Shown: positions 18,532 to 27,346, counted from the stretch's first letter. The stretch is DNA of 64,000 bases from BOG-1155 sp963717985 (GCA_963717985.1 CAVQYC010000003.1:496001-560000), one strand, 5' to 3'. Translations and numbers: made by a program. Notes: generated by a model not told the origin, from the sequence alone.

Positions 18532-18945
18532 CTAATGGCTTTCGGCCAATTTCTCGACTGTAAGGCCTTCTATTCTCTCGAAGTCTCTGAGATTGAACGT
18601 GACAACTGAAAAACCGAGGGAAATGGCGGTGGCCGCGATTATGAGATCATGGGCGCCCACTGATAGATGTTTGCGCGCCAGATTTGCCCAGATTCTCGCA
18701 TAAATCCTTCCCGCGGCGAGGTCAAAGGGGTAGACGGGAAAGAGATCTATCATCCTCTCCACGTAAGATTCCCGTTTTACTCTCCTCGTCTCCGAATCGG
18801 CGCGATGAACACCGTGGAGCAATTCTGAAACGCTCACCACGCTGATGCCGAAAGGCTCGGCCTCGCGTCCGGCAGTAAACTCATCGATGCTCGAACCTGA
18901 CTTCTCAAGCGAAATCAGCACACTCGTGTCAAGGATTACTCCCAT
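18532..18945 (-). CDS. PIN-domain toxin, VapC-like
   Basis: This 137-residue PIN-domain ribonuclease has the acidic active site in order: Asp6 in ILDTSVL, Glu in VSVSELLHG (about residue 41), Asp in AHDLIIAATA (about residue 99) and Asp in FNLRDFERI (about residue 119). These coordinate Mg2+ for RNA cleavage. Its start overlaps the end of the antitoxin gene by 10 nt, the usual order for a toxin-antitoxin pair. It sits in a mobile region between two insertion sequences. Confidence 0.85.
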   Translation of the reverse strand: MGVILDTSVLISLEKSGSSIDEFTAGREAEPFGISVVSVSELLHGVHRADSETRRVKRESYVERMIDLFPVYPFDLAAGRIYARIWANLARKHLSVGAHDLIIAATAISLGFSVVTFNLRDFERIEGLTVEKLAESH

Positions 18946-19211
18946 ATCTCATCCGAGGGAGGCAGGGGCTGTTCTTCGACGGCTCTGTTCACCTCATCGG
19001 CGAATCGCTTGTCCTTGAGCGGGGGGAGCCGCTTAATCAGCGCTTTGAGGTCGCCCAACGTCTTCTGCCCCGCCCCCTCCTCGTGAGGGGATATATGCGC
19101 TACCGCTTTCTTGCCCCTCATGATGACATACCGGTCGCCCCGGTAGTTCACGGAGTTAAGGATTTCGGAAAACCGTCTGACCGCCTCTGTGGCAGTGATG
19201 TGCTTCTCCAC
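18936..19211 (-). CDS. Phd/YefM-type antitoxin
   Basis: This 91-residue antitoxin pairs with the PIN toxin downstream. The N-terminal MEKHITATEAVRRFSEIL and YVIMRGKKAVAHISP fit the Phd/YefM DNA-binding fold. The acidic C-terminal tail (FADEVNRAVEEQPLPPSDEIWE) would occupy the toxin active site. It probably represses its own promoter; an AT-rich stretch at 19225-19275 upstream is a plausible operator. Confidence 0.82.
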   Translation of the reverse strand: MEKHITATEAVRRFSEILNSVNYRGDRYVIMRGKKAVAHISPHEEGAGQKTLGDLKALIKRLPPLKDKRFADEVNRAVEEQPLPPSDEIWE

Positions 19212-19585
19212 TATCTATTCCTCCATAGCTAAAATGTGATTATCATATTTTACATATGCAATGGCGGTTTGTCAATGAGGCGGCTTCACGCATATTGGCC
19301 CTGCCGGAAGTCCACCGCGACCCTACGGAGCGGTGCACCACAACTATGAGAAAGGCCTTGTCCTTGTCGTGGAGGTGATCGCCAGTGCTCCGGCTCAACT
19401 TGGGCGTCGCTTTCTGATGGCAATGCTCTGTGGTCCGTCCATCGGCCCGCTCACCGCCTTGTAGGTGAAGTGAGTAAGGTCTCTTCCCCGGCCGGAGGGA
19501 ATTTCGATGGATTTCGCCGTGATCGAGGGGTCGCGAGCCGGAGTGTCTATGCTATAAAAGGAGCTTGTAACGGGTTCAGAAAAAA
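19212..19585. other. Non-coding region and left side of IS110-type element
   Basis: About 370 bases carry no supported gene. The part nearest 19212 holds the toxin-antitoxin promoter region. The rest leads into the non-coding left end of the IS110-type element, whose outer boundary I cannot place. Confidence 0.4.
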
Positions 19586-19656
19586 GGCTACCCTCTTTCT
19601 TATCGGGAACCGAGCGGTGGAACCAACACCGCTAATTCAAAGAAAGGGAGGTAGCC
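19586..19656 (+). ncRNA. Structured leader of IS110-type transposase (possible bridge-RNA segment or RBS hairpin)
   Basis: GGCTACCCTCTTTCTT (19586-19601) pairs with AAGAAAGGGAGGTAGCC (19640-19656) with one bulge. Inside lies a perfect GCGGTG/CACCGC hairpin (19614-19619 with 19627-19632). The long stem buries the GGGAGG ribosome site of the transposase. IS110-group elements encode a bridge RNA in a non-coding end, and IS transposases often hide their ribosome site. The sequence alone cannot separate these roles. Confidence 0.5.
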
Positions 19657-19658
19657 AG

Positions 19659-20735
19659 ATGAAGATCTATAAGGTACAGGATTTCGTGGTCAAAGGCAAA
19701 GAAATGTTCGTTGGTCTCGAGGATTCGAAGAAGACCTGGAGGATCGCTGTGCGGTGTGAGCGCATGCTGGTTCACGAGGCATCCATGGAAGCGAAGTATC
19801 CCCTGCTGAAGCAGTACTTGAAGAACAGGTTTCCCGACTGCAAGATTCACCTGATTTACGAGGCAAGCTTCAAAGGGTTCAACCTTTACGACCGTCTTAC
19901 TGAAGACGGCATAGACTGCATAGTCATTCCTCCCCATATGGTGACCGAGCCCAAGGTAAGCAGGGTAAAGACGGAGAAAAGGGACGCCAAACGTCTTGCT
20001 CTGATACTGGAGAACTACGATTTCAAAGACCCCTGCTATGTTCCCGACAAAGAGAGAAGGGAAGACCGGCAGGTGAGCCGCACCCTCACGGCCGTACAGA
20101 AAGATATCATCTGCACCCGCAACCGCATCCGCAAGTTCTTGGACTACTACGGCATCGAAGTACCCTTTGCAGATAAGGGTGTCTGGCGGAGGAAAGAGTT
20201 CTACGCCCTCCGCGAGCTACCCCTCGGTGAATCGCTCAAGGCAGGCATGACCGTGCTCTTGACGCAACTGGAGCAGCTTTGGGACCATCAGACGACACTG
20301 AGGTCTTACCTGCGGGGCCTGTGCAGGAAAGAACGCTACAGAGAGGCCTTCGAGATCGCCAGGAGCCTCCCGGGCATAGGGTGGTTCACGGCCATCCGCC
20401 TTGTCATCGAGCTTGGGGAAGATATCTCCCGCTTTACGAGCGGGAAGAAGATCGCGAGCTTCGTCGGACTGACGTGTTGTGAATATACTACAGGAGAGAC
20501 CGAGCGCAAAGGGCGCATCACCGGGATGGGGTCGGGGTTCATAAGACATATCCTGGTCGAGAACTCCTGGATGGCGATCCGAAGGGACCCGGCCCTGCTG
20601 TCCAAATTCTCACGGGTATGGCGGTCGAGCGGCAGCAAGAAGAAAGCGATAGTAGCGGTGGCCCGTGTCCTGATCGTTCGCCTTCGGGCGTGCATACTTG
20701 CCGGCAGGCCCTACACTATCGGGGTTGTTCGATAG
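19659..20735 (+). CDS. IS110-family transposase (DEDD recombinase)
   Basis: This recombinase is about 358 aa. The N-terminal RuvC-like DEDD domain begins FVGLEDSKKTWRIAV. The C-terminal Transposase_20 domain contains LPGIGWFTAIRLVIELGED, SFVGLTCCEYTTGETERKGRITGMGSGFIRHIL and the conserved small-residue/serine stretch. The start at 19659 follows GGGAGG at 7-8 nt; the frame is open further upstream but only non-coding leader is there. Such enzymes recombine DNA guided by a bridge RNA and leave no terminal inverted repeats. Confidence 0.85.
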   Translation: MKIYKVQDFVVKGKEMFVGLEDSKKTWRIAVRCERMLVHEASMEAKYPLLKQYLKNRFPDCKIHLIYEASFKGFNLYDRLTEDGIDCIVIPPHMVTEPKVSRVKTEKRDAKRLALILENYDFKDPCYVPDKERREDRQVSRTLTAVQKDIICTRNRIRKFLDYYGIEVPFADKGVWRRKEFYALRELPLGESLKAGMTVLLTQLEQLWDHQTTLRSYLRGLCRKERYREAFEIARSLPGIGWFTAIRLVIELGEDISRFTSGKKIASFVGLTCCEYTTGETERKGRITGMGSGFIRHILVENSWMAIRRDPALLSKFSRVWRSSGSKKKAIVAVARVLIVRLRACILAGRPYTIGVVR

Positions 20736-21187
20736 AAGGATGAGCCAGGAGGGAAGATCTTTGCCGATCTTGCGGAACAACGGCGTACAACGATTAGTAT
20801 GCTGTGCCATATCACGGCCCGGAGTATGTTGACGCCGGTTCCTTCTTTTCGCAGGTAGACACATGTGGCTTGGACCACGAATAGCAGGTTGCAAAGAACC
20901 TTTTTCCCGAAGGGCTCTTAACATACTGTGGAAATATGGAAAAAGCTTCGCCTTTACCACATTTCCACAGCACGACGGCGGAAAGACGAAGGGGAGAATC
21001 AGTAAGGAAAAAAAGAGGATGCCGGATCCTCAAGGGGGAAAGTTATGAGCTGACGGATGATCAAAGAGGGAGAGGGTAAAAAAAACCTGAAAGAAGACCG
21101 CGCTAAAAGGTCTTGACTTTTATCATAGCAGCGTACTACATCGTACGTGAGGACTCGCACCCCCGATGAGACAGGCGAAAGGCGCGA
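20736..21187. other. Non-coding right side of IS110-type element
   Basis: No supported gene is seen between the transposase stop and the first IS200 copy. A strong hairpin lies at 20926-20970. Frames in this region translate across the hairpin and have no ribosome site. Confidence 0.45.
20926..20970. repeat. Long hairpin with TTCG loop downstream of IS110-type transposase
   Basis: CTGTGGAAATaTGG and CCAcATTTCCACAG form a 14-bp inverted repeat with one mismatch. It encloses an A-rich/T-rich inner stem and a TTCG loop. There is no T-run directly after it, so a simple terminator is not obvious. It may be part of the element's right-end RNA or a transcript stabiliser. Confidence 0.6.
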
Positions 21188-21834
21188 AATCACTCATCCC
21201 CCGGCAGAGCCGGGGGTTTGAAAATATGTGAACCGCTCAAAGCGGTTAAACACCGTGAGCTACCTAAAGGTAGCCCTACTCGTCGAACATCTTGAGCTGA
21301 TCGAGCTTCTTATCCTCGTCTTCCTGCTTTCTGATGTAGTCGCGGACCGTTTCTTCATCCAATCCTGCCGTTGTCACATAGTAGCCCCTGGCCCAAAAAT
21401 TCTGGCCGATGAAGTTTTTTCTCCTTCCGCACGTACGGGCGATCCATATGGCGCTCTTCCCCTTGATGTAGCCTATAACTTGGGCGACGGCATACTTGGG
21501 CGGTATTGATATGAGCATGTGTACGTGATCCTCTACGAGACGCCCTTCCAATACTTCGCTTTCCTTCTGATTCGCCAGCTCCTTGAGCACCGGCGCTAAC
21601 TGTTTCCTGAGCTGCCCGTAGAGTGCCCTCTTCCTGTACTTCGGTATCCACACCACATGGAACTTGCAATCCCACCTGGTGTGATTTAAACTCTGAAAGT
21701 TATTCACTAAGGCCTCCTCCTTGTGTAACTTCGAGCGGTTCACATTGGAGGAGGTTTTCTTTTATATTCCCGAAAATGTCAAACTTTTGGAGTCCCCCGG
21801 CAGAGCCGGGGGTATACCCAGAGGATAATTAACC
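21188..21834 (-). mobile_element. IS200-type element, copy 1 of 3
   Basis: The 647-bp unit runs from AATCACTCAT to GATAATTAACC. Ends were defined by comparing three copies, which differ outside these points. Perfect CCCCCGGC-AGA-GCCGGGGG hairpins lie near both ends (about 21197 and 21794) and are the likely TnpA recognition hairpins. Two more hairpins (AACCGC/GCGGTT and GCTACC/GGTAGC) follow the transposase gene. Confidence 0.9.
21276..21707 (-). CDS. tnpA: IS200-family transposase TnpA (copy 1)
   Basis: This is a Y1 HUH single-strand transposase of about 143 aa. The HUH motif is HVHML in LVEDHVHMLIS, and the catalytic tyrosine is in ETVRDYIRKQ. I place the start at the GTG (21707, NNFQSLNHTRWDCKFHVV follows) because AAGGAGGAG precedes it; an upstream GTG at 21743 adds MNRSKLHKEEAL. 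The protein is identical to those of copies 2 and 3. Confidence 0.92.
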   Translation of the reverse strand: MNNFQSLNHTRWDCKFHVVWIPKYRKRALYGQLRKQLAPVLKELANQKESEVLEGRLVEDHVHMLISIPPKYAVAQVIGYIKGKSAIWIARTCGRRKNFIGQNFWARGYYVTTAGLDEETVRDYIRKQEDEDKKLDQLKMFDE

Positions 21835-21845
21835 CGGCCGCGCGC

Positions 21846-23828
21846 CTATACGTCGCCCACCTGCCACTCTTCGTAGTGCCCCGCCTTCAGCTCCGCGATG
21901 AAACGGGAAGGTCGCAAGATGACCGAACCGATCTGCCGGTCGAAGATCATCAGGGGATAGCAAAGATAGAGTTGATCCATGGCCCGTGTTGCCGCCACGT
22001 AGAACAAGCGCCTTTCCTCCTCAACCCCGCCCTCTTCCACGGCCTTTGGGTTGGGGAACCGCCCTTCCGCACACCATACGACGAAAACCGCTTTCCATTC
22101 AAGGCCTTTCGCCTGGTGTATCGTGGTCAGGATAACCCTTTCATCCTCGTCGGCGCCCCCCACACCCTCCTCTCCGGTGATGCCGCTCATGAGGGAAAGC
22201 TCGCTCAGGAAATTGATCAGCGAATCGTACCCGGTTGAAAAATTGATAAGCTGATTTATATCTTCGAGACGATTCTCATGGTTCGGATAGGTATACTTCA
22301 GGTATTCCATATATCCATGGGCGAGAACGGCGGAGATCATCTCGGTCAGTGCGTCGTGCCTCGCCAGCCCTTCAAGCTCGCCGAAGAGCAAAGATAATTG
22401 CTCCACATTATCCGGCTGCATGCTCTTGAACTGCTTCCCTATCTCTTTCGTGACAAAAAGGCCGACGGGATCCGGGAAGGCCTTGAGGTACTCATAGATG
22501 TGGTCCGCCGTCTTCTTCCCTATGCGCGGGAACATCTTGAGTATCCTCTTCCACGATATTTCATCGCTCGGGTTTACCATCACCCTCAAGAAAGCAACCA
22601 CATCCTTGATATGGGCCTGCTCGAAGAACCGAAGCCCGCTCCGTATCTCAAAGGGGATATCCCTGCGCGTCAGCTCCATCTGTAATTCCATGGAGTGGTA
22701 ATGGGCACGATACAGCACGGCAATCTTGTCCAGGGGGACTCCTTCGTCACGCAGATCGAGTATCCTCTGGGCAACAAATTCCGCCTGCTGGATCACGTCC
22801 CGCAGCGGGGTCACCACGGGCGCCACCCCGTTTACCTTGACCGCTCTCAGGTTTTTCTCGAACTGCTGTCTGTTGTGTGAGATGGAATGATTAGCCAGGT
22901 CAAGGATCTCGGGCGTACTCCTGTAGTTTGTCTCCAGCCGGAAGATCCTGGTATCGGGATATCGCGCCGGAAATTCGAGAATGTTCCGGAAATTGGCGCC
23001 CCGGAAGGAGTAAACTGATTGGGCGTCGTCGCCCACAACAGTCACATTTCTGTTGATCATGCCCATAAAGTCGACTATTTCGGCCTGTATCCTGTTCGTG
23101 TCCTGATACTCATCGACCAGGATGTGTGAAAACACCGAAGCGTAGTATTTTCTCAAGCCTTCGTCTTCACCGAGTATCTTGTGCCAGTAGAAGAGGAGGT
23201 CATCGAAGTCCATGGCGTTGGACGCCCTCTTCTTCCCTTCATATGCCCTGCGGACAAGATCGATCCGGTCCAGGATGTCCATAAAATAGGGGTACTTCGT
23301 CTGGACCGTATTTTCCAGATCCTCCATGGTATTGGCCGAATAGCTGAATATCTCCTTCAATACCTGTCCCTTAGGAAACCGTTTCTCCCTGGTATCGATC
23401 CCGGCCTCCTTCGTCGCAAGCTCGATTATGTCTTTGGCATCCTCGTTATCGAGTATGACGAAATTGGGCCTGTAGTCTATCCTCTGGCTGTTTTGCCTCA
23501 GGATCAGGTTGCCGATGTGGTGGAATGTGCCGCCCCAGATGTAGCGGGTATCCATCTTTATGAGGTACTCGACCCGGTGCAGCATCTCCCGGGCAGCCTT
23601 GTTCGTAAAGGTGAGGAGAAGGATGCTCTGAGGGGAGATGCCCCGTTCCAGGAGATAGGAGACGCGGTACGTCACCACCCTCGTTTTGCCGCTCCCCGCG
23701 CCGGCAATCACGAGTACCGGTCCGTCCGGGGCCGTTACCACGGCAAGCTGTTCCTCGTTCAGCTCCTTTTCGTAATCGAGAAGCTGCTTGCGTGGGGTGA
23801 TGTCCCGATGCAGGATATATTTTTTCAC
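21846..23828 (-). CDS. UvrD/Rep/PcrA-type ATP-dependent DNA helicase
   Basis: This 660-residue superfamily 1A helicase unwinds DNA 3'-5'. Motif I is GAGSGKTRVVTYRV, motif Ia LLLTFTNKAAREM, motif II VDEYQDTN, motif III GDDAQSVYSFRGA, motif IV ETNYRSTPEIL, motif V TIHQAKGLEWKAVFVVW and motif VI LFYVAATRAMDQLYL. It is shorter at the C-terminus than PcrA/UvrD and lacks their tail. It probably acts in repair or replication restart. Its 3' end lies 12 bp from IS200 copy 1, so the insertion just missed the gene. Confidence 0.9.
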   Translation of the reverse strand: MKKYILHRDITPRKQLLDYEKELNEEQLAVVTAPDGPVLVIAGAGSGKTRVVTYRVSYLLERGISPQSILLLTFTNKAAREMLHRVEYLIKMDTRYIWGGTFHHIGNLILRQNSQRIDYRPNFVILDNEDAKDIIELATKEAGIDTREKRFPKGQVLKEIFSYSANTMEDLENTVQTKYPYFMDILDRIDLVRRAYEGKKRASNAMDFDDLLFYWHKILGEDEGLRKYYASVFSHILVDEYQDTNRIQAEIVDFMGMINRNVTVVGDDAQSVYSFRGANFRNILEFPARYPDTRIFRLETNYRSTPEILDLANHSISHNRQQFEKNLRAVKVNGVAPVVTPLRDVIQQAEFVAQRILDLRDEGVPLDKIAVLYRAHYHSMELQMELTRRDIPFEIRSGLRFFEQAHIKDVVAFLRVMVNPSDEISWKRILKMFPRIGKKTADHIYEYLKAFPDPVGLFVTKEIGKQFKSMQPDNVEQLSLLFGELEGLARHDALTEMISAVLAHGYMEYLKYTYPNHENRLEDINQLINFSTGYDSLINFLSELSLMSGITGEEGVGGADEDERVILTTIHQAKGLEWKAVFVVWCAEGRFPNPKAVEEGGVEEERRLFYVAATRAMDQLYLCYPLMIFDRQIGSVILRPSRFIAELKAGHYEEWQVGDV

Positions 23829-23899
23829 AGAGAAAAGTATGGCTCACCAGGCTTTCGCTGTCAAGGACCGATCTGGGGGGCGAAGAAGACGGCTTGGTA

Positions 23900-24100
23900 T
23901 CACTTCCCCAGTTCTTTTCTCAATTCCTCCATGATGTCCTTATAATGGAGCTTTCTCTTCTTGAGAAGCTTTACCTCCAGCTCCTCATCATCTGTCAAAT
24001 AGGGCTTTTCCTGAAGGATCAGGATCTTTTCATCGCACGCCTTATGCATGATACGGGCTTCATTGTACTGCTCTTCCTTGCTTTTGGCATCTTCCGTCAT
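23900..24100 (-). CDS. DUF465/YdcH-family small protein
   Basis: This is a 66-residue charged helical hairpin. The pattern HKACDEKILILQEKPYLTDDEELEVKLLKKRKLHYKDIMEEL matches DUF465 (YdcH), small coiled-coil proteins of unknown role. AAGGAG lies 5 nt before the ATG at 24100, which is preferred to the in-frame GTG two codons upstream. Confidence 0.75.
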   Translation of the reverse strand: MTEDAKSKEEQYNEARIMHKACDEKILILQEKPYLTDDEELEVKLLKKRKLHYKDIMEELRKELGK

Positions 24101-24242
24101 AGTCACTCCTTTTTCTTTTTTATCTTCTATAGACTATAGCGCACGGAATGTCAATCGCCTGAAACCTATTCCTCGCCTTTGGTTGCTATTCTACCCGAAG
24201 TATGAGAAAACTTTTGACGGACCGACGCGGAGGTGGAACCCA

Positions 24243-25199
24243 TTGAGAACCTGCGGGAAGAGAGTCACAGTTATCCTGTTGCTCGCATGCTTAGTCGTCT
24301 TTTGCAGCACCGACCCGCTCTTGGCACAGCGGAGAGGCGGGTCGAGAACCCAATCTTCCGGCGGGGGACCTGACATGGACATGGAAAAGATTGTGCCTGT
24401 GGAGTATGACACTATGCCCTTCGACATCACGCGCGAGCAACTGCCTCGCGCTTACGGAGGCCACAATGCCCAGGCAATCTATAACTCCCTGCAAAATAGC
24501 ATGACAAATGGCCCTCGCGTTGGTGAGGCCGAAGGGCAGGGTACGGGCATGACCGGGCTGCGTGCCGGCCTTCCCCTGACGGGGACCCTGAAAGCCGGCA
24601 GCATCTATGCATTTCAGGTAAAGCCTGCGGATACTTCCTATAACAAGCATGATCAGACGATGCGGGTATATTGCCGGTTGTGGACAATACTGGCGAAGGG
24701 GACAGCGGACAAGACGAAGAACGGCTTCAGGATCGACTATATCCCGCAGGTGGATAACAGGTATGCCTATACCGCTGCCGATGGGACGAAAATCGAGATC
24801 GAAGAGGTCAAGTTCCGGGAGTATACGGTTGCCTTTGAAAACCTTCGTGAATTCCCGGTCGAAAAGATCAGCTTTTCGGCTAAAGAGGCAAAAGACAAAC
24901 CCGTAACCAGCCTGGACGACACGTTAAAAGGTGAAACCATCGTCGCCGATTTTCCGGCGACAAAGGCTGAGGCAGGCCAACTTCAGCTAAACATCAGGCT
25001 CCTCCTGCTCTGTAACCTCGCCGAGCCATATGCGACATCCGAGATAATACACAAGAAGGGCACTCCGGAAAAACCCGGGGAATATCTTGCCCAACACGAG
25101 TACCTGCACGTGCGCCTCCTGGAACTGTGGTTTTATGATGCCTCGACGGGCAAGGTCTTCATGAAGATAAGGCCCGGCCGGAGCAAGGGAGCGAACTGA
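24243..25199 (+). CDS. Exported hypothetical protein, about 318 aa
   Basis: I do not recognise the family. The N-terminus has a basic start, then VTVILLLACLVVFCSTDPLLAQ, a signal peptide probably cleaved after LLAQ. The mature protein is a soluble beta-rich domain with an RRGGSRTQSSGGG linker. The TTG at 24243 is chosen because GGAGGTGG lies 6 nt upstream; the frame is open further 5' but that part overlaps the divergent DUF465 gene. Confidence 0.65.
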   Translation: MRTCGKRVTVILLLACLVVFCSTDPLLAQRRGGSRTQSSGGGPDMDMEKIVPVEYDTMPFDITREQLPRAYGGHNAQAIYNSLQNSMTNGPRVGEAEGQGTGMTGLRAGLPLTGTLKAGSIYAFQVKPADTSYNKHDQTMRVYCRLWTILAKGTADKTKNGFRIDYIPQVDNRYAYTAADGTKIEIEEVKFREYTVAFENLREFPVEKISFSAKEAKDKPVTSLDDTLKGETIVADFPATKAEAGQLQLNIRLLLLCNLAEPYATSEIIHKKGTPEKPGEYLAQHEYLHVRLLELWFYDASTGKVFMKIRPGRSKGAN

Positions 25200-25248
25200 C
25201 GCCCCATCTTCGCTTACCGCAATGCAGCCTACACCTTGCTTCCCGCCC

Positions 25249-25833
25249 CTAGGGGTGCAAATCGATTACCGTCGCGGATCGGGGGATACACGCTATTTTT
25301 CCCATCCGGTCTACAAAGATAGAGTTTACGCCCAAAGGAAACTCTCTGTCCACATCTTGAATACCGCACAATTCGTCCCTGCTCAGTCCCTCAACAGAGA
25401 ACGACATGGCCGGTCTGATGCCCGGGCCTTTAAGTGAAAAGGATAATGAGCCGGGACCTCCGTTAAATCCCGCCACCAGATAGATGATGGTCGAGCCCTT
25501 ATCCGGATACTCTATTATTTCCCGCAGTGCCGGTCTCGCGGACGTCCGGTCAACGCCAGCGGCATCGGGGACGCAGTCGGTCGATGCAGCGTCGGCACAG
25601 CGAGAGCCGGTGAGTTCCCGTATGAAGCGCTCAAGCTCCTCCCCGTCCTTTCCCACCACGCAGAAAGAGGCCTCGTTGTCCAGAACGGTTTCGGCAACAG
25701 CCAACAAGACATTATGGCCTCCGTCCGTATGCTTCTCCTCCAGCACATCATGCACAGTGCCCGGATTGCTCATTGCCCGAAGAAGCACCCTAAACACGTG
25801 TTGCGTCATAAAGCATTTTTCCGCTGCTTCCAT
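25249..25833 (-). CDS. phnH: PhnH-like phosphonate C-P lyase subunit (orphan)
   Basis: This 194-residue protein matches PhnH of the carbon-phosphorus lyase core. It has FRVLLRAMSNPGT near the N-terminus, LSFSLKGPGI in the middle and FPLGVNSIFVDRMGKIACIPRSA at the C-terminus. PhnG, PhnI and PhnJ are absent from the window, so it is either a relic or serves a complex encoded elsewhere. A small membrane-protein gene with a Pho-type promoter lies 121 bp upstream on the same strand and may be co-transcribed. Confidence 0.8.
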   Translation of the reverse strand: MEAAEKCFMTQHVFRVLLRAMSNPGTVHDVLEEKHTDGGHNVLLAVAETVLDNEASFCVVGKDGEELERFIRELTGSRCADAASTDCVPDAAGVDRTSARPALREIIEYPDKGSTIIYLVAGFNGGPGSLSFSLKGPGIRPAMSFSVEGLSRDELCGIQDVDREFPLGVNSIFVDRMGKIACIPRSATVIDLHP

Positions 25834-25954
25834 ACTCCCTCCGTTATGATTTCGAAATCAACCCTTGTCCTGCCAGAAAAGCTGCTCTGCACGGTAATCC
25901 ATCTCTTCAGGCGGCTGAACTCGCCATGACCCGATCGGCGCCGGACGGGAGTCC

Positions 25955-26101
25955 TCAAGCTCTCCGTTTGGGGCGGCCGGGATTGGGCGAGATAACCACC
26001 TTGCTCACTCGCCGCTTGACCGGTATTGTTTCGTTCGTCCTTTTGGCGCTCACTCCCACGAGACACACTGCGAAAGCTATGAGTAATAAAACGAAGAGCA
26101 T
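25955..26101 (-). CDS. Small membrane protein, 48 aa
   Basis: A 48-codon gene begins MLFVLLLIAFAVCLVGVSA (one membrane helix) and ends in a very basic tail (KRRVSKVVISPNPGRPKRRA). AAGGAG lies 5 nt before its ATG. A Pho-type promoter, with four hexamers in 11-bp register and TATACT, ends 40 bp upstream. That promoter and ribosome site are the main reasons to believe this short gene. Function is unknown. It may precede phnH in one transcript. Confidence 0.55.
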   Translation of the reverse strand: MLFVLLLIAFAVCLVGVSAKRTNETIPVKRRVSKVVISPNPGRPKRRA

Positions 26102-26140
26102 ATCCACTCCTTCATTCAGTGCCTGGCTAAGTATGCGGAC

Positions 26141-26195
26141 AGTATAAAGGGGAACCGTTGCATAGAAATAAAGGTCGTGTGAATAATGTGTTAAG
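26141..26195 (-). promoter_or_regulatory. Candidate Pho-type promoter for the 48-aa gene/phnH
   Basis: Reading toward the gene, CTTAAC (26195-26190), ATTCAC (26184-26179), CTTTAT (26173-26168) and TGCAAC (26162-26157) recur every 11 bp. Ten bases later comes TATACT (26146-26141). The two upstream hexamers are strong and the two nearest the -10 are degenerate. Confidence 0.55.
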
Positions 26196-26292
26196 GACCG
26201 TGGGGAGAGACTGCCGCGAACTTGCGCGCAAGAAGATCGGCTTCCCCTCTTCAATCGATGCCCGATTTTGCAAAAAGTTCTAATTAACCAAG

Positions 26293-26939
26293 AATCACTC
26301 ATCCCCCGGCAGAGCCGGGGGTTTGAAAATATGTGAACCGCTCAAAGCGGTTAAACACCGTGAGCTACCTAAAGGTAGCCCTACTCGTCGAACATCTTGA
26401 GCTGATCGAGCTTCTTATCCTCGTCTTCCTGCTTTCTGATGTAGTCGCGGACCGTTTCTTCATCCAACCCTGCCGTTGTCACATAGTAGCCCCTGGCCCA
26501 AAAATTCTGGCCGATGAAGTTTTTTCTCCTTCCGCACGTACGGGCGATCCATATGGCGCTCTTCCCCTTGATGTAGCCTATAACTTGGGCGACGGCATAC
26601 TTGGGCGGTATTGATATGAGCATGTGTACGTGATCCTCTACGAGACGCCCTTCCAATACTTCGCTTTCCTTCTGATTCGCCAGCTCCTTGAGCACCGGCG
26701 CTAACTGTTTCCTGAGCTGCCCGTAGAGTGCCCTCTTCCTGTACTTCGGTATCCACACCACATGGAACTTGCAATCCCACCTGGTGTGATTTAAACTCTG
26801 AAAGTTATTCACTAAGGCCTCCTCCTTGTGTAACTTCGAGCGGTTCACATTGGAGGAGGTTTTCTTTTATATTCCCGAAAATGTCAAACTTTTGGAGTCC
26901 CCCGGCAGAGCCGGGGGTATACCCAGAGGATAATTAACC
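26293..26939 (-). mobile_element. IS200-type element, copy 2 of 3
   Basis: This 647-bp unit has the same ends as copies 1 and 3. In the stretch compared it differs from both by one base (C instead of T at 26468), a silent change in tnpA. Such similarity means recent transposition within this genome. Confidence 0.9.
26381..26812 (-). CDS. tnpA: IS200-family transposase TnpA (copy 2)
   Basis: The protein is identical to TnpA of the copy at 21.3 kb (HUH motif HVHML, tyrosine in RDYIRKQ). The GTG start at 26812 behind AAGGAGGAG is preferred, with an upstream GTG at 26848. Confidence 0.92.
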   Translation of the reverse strand: MNNFQSLNHTRWDCKFHVVWIPKYRKRALYGQLRKQLAPVLKELANQKESEVLEGRLVEDHVHMLISIPPKYAVAQVIGYIKGKSAIWIARTCGRRKNFIGQNFWARGYYVTTAGLDEETVRDYIRKQEDEDKKLDQLKMFDE

Positions 26940-27037
26940 ATGCCGTCACAGGAGATTAACAAAGATACTCTACGCTGTGCGAGGCGACGAGGAAGCCAAC
27001 AACGATGGAGCTTCGATAAGCAACTCGGCATAAACCT

Positions 27038-27337
27038 ATGAGCCAGCCGGATCAAGAGAGTAAAGTTTGCTGCCCGAAATGTGGGTCATACGCGGTATAC
27101 AGGTACGGCATGAGCCGCAGCCACAAGCAGAGATACATTTGTCTCATGTGCAAAAGACAGTTCATCCCCGGCTTTGAAAGGGTCTATCCCAAAGAAAGGC
27201 CCGCTTGTCCCAGGTGCGGACAACCGATGCACAAATACAAGAAAAACGGAAACAGGACGGTTTTCAGATGCTCCCGCTACCCCGGCTGTCGAAGCTACCT
27301 GGCACTGGCGACGAACAACGAATCGCAGGGTGAATGA
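27038..27337 (+). CDS. Zinc-finger protein, InsA-like plus topoisomerase-type ribbon (99 aa)
   Basis: This small DNA-binding protein has two zinc ribbons. The first (CPKCGSYAVYRYG...YICLMCKRQF) resembles the InsA/IS1-type N-terminal finger. The second (CPRCGQPMHKYKKNG...FRCSRYPGCRSYL) resembles the C4 finger of topoisomerase I. No transposase domain follows, so it is probably an IS-derived or regulatory small protein. It starts 98 bp after IS200 copy 2. Confidence 0.65.
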   Translation: MSQPDQESKVCCPKCGSYAVYRYGMSRSHKQRYICLMCKRQFIPGFERVYPKERPACPRCGQPMHKYKKNGNRTVFRCSRYPGCRSYLALATNNESQGE

Positions 27338-27346
27338 TGGGTATTT

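Noticed and set aside
19470..19658. N-terminal extension of the IS110-type transposase
   Set aside because: The frame is open, but this is the structured non-coding leader. The ribosome site points to 19659.
20863..21048. 61-codon plus-strand frame downstream of the IS110-type gene
   Set aside because: It runs through a hairpin and lacks a ribosome site.
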